Positions 59,833 through 64,000 of a stretch of DNA of 64,000 bases are shown piece after piece. How positions within the stretch are numbered: position 1 is the first letter of the stretch; the number at the start of each line of letters is the position of its first letter. This stretch comes from Uranotaenia lowii (lineage: Eukaryota; Arthropoda; Insecta; Diptera; Culicidae). The stretch covers positions 27,316,002-27,380,001 of the forward strand of contig NC_073693.1 in assembly GCF_029784155.1 (NCBI RefSeq), read 5' to 3'. The notes under the pieces were generated by a model. It did not search any database. It had not been told where the DNA came from and was given only the letters and a program-made list of their open reading frames with translations. The position numbers and the translations under genes are program-made.

Positions 59833-60302
59833 TAAAAACCCCTTTTAAAAAATTCAGTGCTTATTCATCGCTGCTAAATGAAAATTAAAAAGTATTTCAG
59901 TACCTGGCCAGGTGGATTGACGAAAATGGTTAATGATTATGTGTGGCTATATTCTGAATCGATATTTAAGAATGCAGATCAGATTCAACACAATCTACAA
60001 ATACGTAATTATTGTAGGCATTTTTGATCAATCTGAAATTCAGAACCAATTATTAAGAATTCCTTATTTTGCCGTATTTAAAGATTTGAGATCAGAATAG
60101 TAAATCAGAGAATGAAAATCAAGAAATAAGAAACTTAAGGAACATTTTTAATTATCATACAAAAATAACAAAATCAAAGATTTAAGAATATAGTTTTAAT
60201 GCATAATAGTATATCATTTGAATTTTGAAAAAGTTTTTTTATAAGAAAAATTGCCTTTAAATCTTCATCACACAGTTATTAATAAGGGGAAAGTCGAGTG
60301 CC
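59833..60302 (+). other. AT-rich sequence, no gene seen
   Basis: Nothing recognised. Confidence 0.5.
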
Positions 60303-60618
60303 ATCCATTATTAATTTGATACTAATTACTTATTATATTGTGAAAAACAATCGTTTATTTCATTAAATTTTTTTCGCTAAAACCAAAATTTTCTTCAAAA
60401 AAACCAATTTCAACTTCAATTTCATTCTGATTTTTTAAATATCTCTATGACTTTTATAAAGTCTCTATCATAAAGAAATTTAAAAAGAGAAACAGAATAA
60501 AATTGAGGTTGAAATTGATTTTTTTTTTGAAGAAAATTTTATAATAGCAAAAAATTTGCGATGACAAAAACGATTGTTTTCAACAATATAATCAATGATT
60601 ATTAACAAATTAATGGAT
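60303..60618. repeat. long inverted repeat (fold-back, about 140-bp arms)
   Basis: The left arm (60303-60440) and right arm (60477-60618) are reverse complements over most of their length. Shared words include ATCCATTA, AACAATCG, AAAATTTTCTTCAAAAAA and ATTTCAAC.TCAAT. The middle contains GACTTTTATAAAGTC. Transcribed, it would fold into one long hairpin. It could be a fold-back MITE or a hairpin-RNA source. Confidence 0.75.
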
Positions 60619-61228
60619 ACTGGGCTATTATTTGGCCTTTAGCTGGTTCGTTTCTAACTTTGTGTTTCTTGTTCCTCTTCATAATGCTAAGCTCCACATC
60701 CGGGTTTTGATAAGTTACACAAATCAACAAAATTCACATTTTTCCGAGGTACAAAGAAAATAAGAGCTAATTTTGGTTGATTTGTGTGCCCCGAATTCAA
60801 ATATGCAATGAGTTTTTTTGTTTCGTCTTTTGTTTTCGAAAACAGGTAGGTAAACATCATTTAAGAAAATTCTACATATTTCTGACAAAACTGTAAAAAA
60901 ACAATAAAAATAAAAGTTTTGAATCAATGACCAACTTTCCCGAAAATCGAAATTCGACTTCTAAGCAAAAAGTTATAGCAGTTGGTTTTTGTTTACTTTT
61001 CCCCAATCAGTAAAAGACGGAAATTTTGACGAATTTTGAGGGAAGTTTTGAAACAAATTGAATTTTTAATATTCAAAGCAAAGTCAAGTTTTAACAACAT
61101 CTAAAACAAGTTTTAGTAACACTAAAAGATTTTAATATACTTACTGAGGTAAGGAGCATAAAGCATGATCATTGATAGCAGAATATTCAAACGACATTAG
61201 TGGCTATACAAAACCAGATATCATGTTT
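60619..61228 (+). other. AT-rich sequence, no gene seen
   Basis: Nothing recognised. Confidence 0.5.
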
Positions 61229-61937
61229 CGGGGTAACTTTGATCACTATGATTTTAAAGTATCTCAACATCTATTGTTTTGATGCCAATTAGCACAGAAG
61301 GCTTAAAACATCAATAACAGTATTTTTTTGTTTGGACTCAATTGAATTTTTCAACGCATTCTTTCAAAAACAAATATAATCAAAAGATGAACAATGTTGC
61401 TGCATACATTTAGGGAAAAAAAATTATAAACATTTCTCAATATTTTTTGGCCTCAAAAACAAATCAAATTTTATCTACGTGCAATTCCCTAGGTCCTCCC
61501 ACTGTTCCTTTATTCTTTTTTTATTCCAACTTAGCCATTTGATAGGGTTTTAGCCAGTTGTTCTATACAGGCTTTTTCATAGAAAATGTCCGTTTTTTTA
61601 ATATCCAAAAATGGTCATAGAATGACCATAAAAATAAATCTAAAACTATAACCCTACAAAGGAAAAAAGTTTAAATTTCAAATAAAACAACCCATTTGCT
61701 TCTAAATGCCATCATTTCATCAGAAGAGGTGTTTATTTGTGAGTCTTCGAAACTACATTTTCAGTTATATAAAAAAATCTCCAACTGCAAACCAAATTTA
61801 GCCTATTTGAAACACAATTTATAGGCTTTCAAACGAAGAAAACAGTTTTCAAATATTTCAACTTCCGACTTAGTTAATCATAATTATCTGCAAAAATTTC
61901 ATGTTGATCAAAGTTACCCTGGTCATCAAAGTTCCCC
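61229..61937. mobile_element. possible MITE with GGGGTAACTTTGATCA ends
   Basis: The left end GGGGTAACTTTGATCAC and the reversed right end GGGGAACTTTGATGACC are inverted, and a second GGGTAACTTTGATCA lies just inside the right end. Target duplication is not clear. No coding frame. Confidence 0.5.
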
Positions 61938-63236
61938 TAGTTTACGGTACTTGTAATGATATCTTTTCTAATTTCTAGCATATAATTTAGCTTTCAAGAT
62001 TGTCTCAATTCAATTCTTTTGCAAATTTGGATGAAGGGTTCTTTTTTTAGGCTCACGATCATCAACCATTTGTTGTTACAGATTCTAGCGTACAGCTAAA
62101 TTGGAATTCCAACTTTTTTTTACGGTTTATCACTATGAAGCCTGGATTAGAAATCTAGTCATAAGAAATAGTAAATTATAATTAATCATTTTTCTTTTAT
62201 TATTTATACATTTATTTTTATAATTTAAAAGTTGATTAACGTAGCTGAACACAGTTTTCTTTAAAATACGTAAACATAATACAAACGCACGAACGCATTT
62301 TTATATTGAAATCTCTTTCGATTAAACGATTTAATTGTATAACTGTTGTCTAAAATGCCGAACCTCAAACCGAGTGCCCAAATGTGTCTATTTATGTTTT
62401 AGGGCAAAATTTATGTTTTTCTGACAATATTTCTGTATAATTCCATTGAAAATGCCAGAAACTGATAACTTCCTTACGGAAAAGCTGCAATATTATAAAA
62501 ATCTATGTCGTTTATAATTTCATGGAATAAAAAAAGTTAAGATTGCCATATTATGGACGCAGTTCATCCATCAGAAAAACTTCATCAAATCTATTTTGAG
62601 ATCTTCAATTCTCTCTTAAGATTGTAATAAGAGTTTGAATTCGATGTTTTAATTATAAATATCACATATTTTTTCAAATTCTTCTGTTATTTTTAGATAA
62701 AAGCATTTTACATTTTTTACGGAAAAAAGTATAGTATTTTCAAAAACAATCCACTTATATTTTTAATCATATTTCAGGTTGATCCTCGACCAGCTATAAA
62801 TATCAAACTGTCAACAAAATATACAATAGATTATCGGATTTATTTTGTGTGCTTAACAAGACATATAGTAGATTCAACTCTATTGATACGGTTGATTTTG
62901 CGCACTCAACTATAAAGATCATAGATTCAACTTCATTAGCAAAATTGAAATTCTTCATTCTGCTATATTGTTAATGCAATCATACAAAAACAGTTGATTA
63001 AATGATATTTATAGTTGATTCAATTATTGTGTATGATAGAATTAAAAGTTAATTTATTTGATTAAATTCAAATCCATTAGAAAAAAATGTAGTTTCGGGA
63101 GTTTAATAGGTTTTCACTATTCCAGGTGACTCAGAACCATTAATTGAAGTTCCGGAATGAAATCTAAGAACATATAGGACCAGGAACATTGTATATGTAT
63201 TTGTTTAATTAATTTTCCAATTTTATGTTTAATGTT
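61938..63236 (+). other. AT-rich sequence with ATAGTTGAATC-type words, no gene seen
   Basis: At 62790-63060, words like GATTCAACTAT/ATAGTTGAATC occur several times in both orientations; more lie at 63900-63990. They may be the arms of a decayed element around the helicase pseudogene. No coding frame. Confidence 0.4.
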
Positions 63237-63530
63237 TGCACGGTTTAATTTTATCGTTGTCTCCCTCGAAGTACTTAGAAAAAACGTCGACAGTATCGCG
63301 TGTCCAAATATTCCTTGACAACTCTTTGTTCCCGAATGAATTCGAGAGTTTTCGGCCCACTTTTCAGATCCTTGGAGCAACCGTAGTGGATGATCAGTCG
63401 CCGTCCGGCTTATCAATGCCCATACCGAACGCGATGTTAGCCACGATCATTTGAATTTTTTTCGGAACAAATCGTTCGTGAACCTTTCACCGTTCCACTA
63501 ATTCTTCCGTCTGCTTCCCGCATGCTACAT
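63237..63530 (-). pseudogene. RecQ-family (WRN/BLM-like) helicase fragment
   Basis: Minus-strand frames read HAGSRRKN, then ERFTNDLFRKKF and MIVANIAFGMGIDKPD, then (after one frameshift) RLIIHYGCSKDLKS, then TLEFIREQRVVKEYLDTRYC. This is the order of RecQ helicases: the His-Ala-Gly motif, the VAT(I/V)AFGMGI(D/N)KPD motif VI region, and the RecQ zinc-domain VVKEYL..CRR. The arginine-finger region and about 40 residues between SKDLKS and FIREQR are missing. Stops and at least two frameshifts make it non-functional. A TTAATTTCAG acceptor-like word directly upstream hints that it came from genomic, intron-containing DNA. Confidence 0.7.
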
Positions 63531-64000
63531 GAACTGAAATTAATACAATTTGAATGATTTTGAAAATAAATTTCAATGTTTGATATCAGTACTCGTACCC
63601 AAATGTAAAGTTTGCCCGATCGAATCTGCAAGAGATACTTCTCGTACGTTAAAAAAAACTATTAAATAAATTATTCAACATTTTTATCACGTCTCGCAAG
63701 TATAAACTGAAATGCCGGCCAGAGAAATATCGAAACATTGGTGCCAGTTTTACCAAATATATTTATTCTAAAACGCTTGAGATGCACTAGAAATTAATTT
63801 TAAAAGACAGCAAAAATATGAATGATTAAATCAAATGTTTAACTATATATGTATTTATAATGCCTTAAATGCACGTTTATAATGCCTTAAATCAATTATG
63901 CAATTGTCTTTTGATTATATCATATCTATAGTTGAATCACTTATGCCATGATAGTTGAATCTATTATTTTGAAAGTTGGTTGCGTATGATCAATCAGCAG
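63531..64000 (+). other. AT-rich sequence, no gene seen
   Basis: ATAGTTGAATC-type words near 63930-63960; otherwise nothing recognised. Confidence 0.45.

Overview
This is insect nuclear DNA, most likely from a mosquito with a large, repeat-rich genome. It is AT-rich, has very long introns and carries Tc1/mariner transposases of the D,D37E type that is best known from mosquitoes. There are also hAT, piggyBac-like and TA-target miniature elements, Ty3/gypsy and other LTR elements, and non-LTR remnants. The genus cannot be named from the sequence. There is no prokaryotic content.

The only clear host gene runs on the + strand. Four exons (12043-12226, 12524-12655, 55433-56650, 56764-56975) join in compatible phases. 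They encode a cysteine-rich extracellular protein with EB-type modules, then a long acidic Ser/Thr/Glu-rich linker, then another EB-like module and the start of what is probably an LDL-receptor class A domain. Both gene ends lie outside the visible exons. Most of the window is its 42.8 kb intron between the second and third visible exons.

Layout. 1-5 kb: a TA-flanked element interrupted by a hAT element that itself contains a small MITE. 5-6.3 kb: a decayed D,D37E transposon. 7.1-11.9 kb: a non-coding LTR element with identical 188-bp LTRs, a primer-binding site, a polypurine tract and a 32-bp hairpin-repeat array; it ends 115 bp before an exon. 14-16.5 kb: non-LTR, tRNA-like and D,D37E remnants. 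19.5-25 kb: a MITE swollen by about 5 kb of 9-bp satellite. 27-28.9 kb: an array of about 80-bp repeats between direct repeats. 29-31.5 kb: a non-LTR reverse transcriptase split by a second TA element. 31.7-35.4 kb: a hAT-like element carrying a head-to-head array of 139-bp units, split by another hAT. 37-41.4 kb: a mariner remnant, a MITE, and one D,D37E element inside another. 43.3-46.7 kb: a DNA element split by a gypsy element that keeps only gag and protease. 48-54 kb: a piggyBac-like MITE, a non-LTR tail, a MITE, and a third TA element split by a hAT MITE. 57-64 kb: no host exon, but a long hairpin, MITEs and a RecQ-type helicase pseudogene.

The insertions form datable nests: target duplications and empty sites can be reconstructed within the window. 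The most unusual items are the hairpin-repeat LTR element, the satellite born inside a MITE, and the hAT element built from an inverted 139-bp array.
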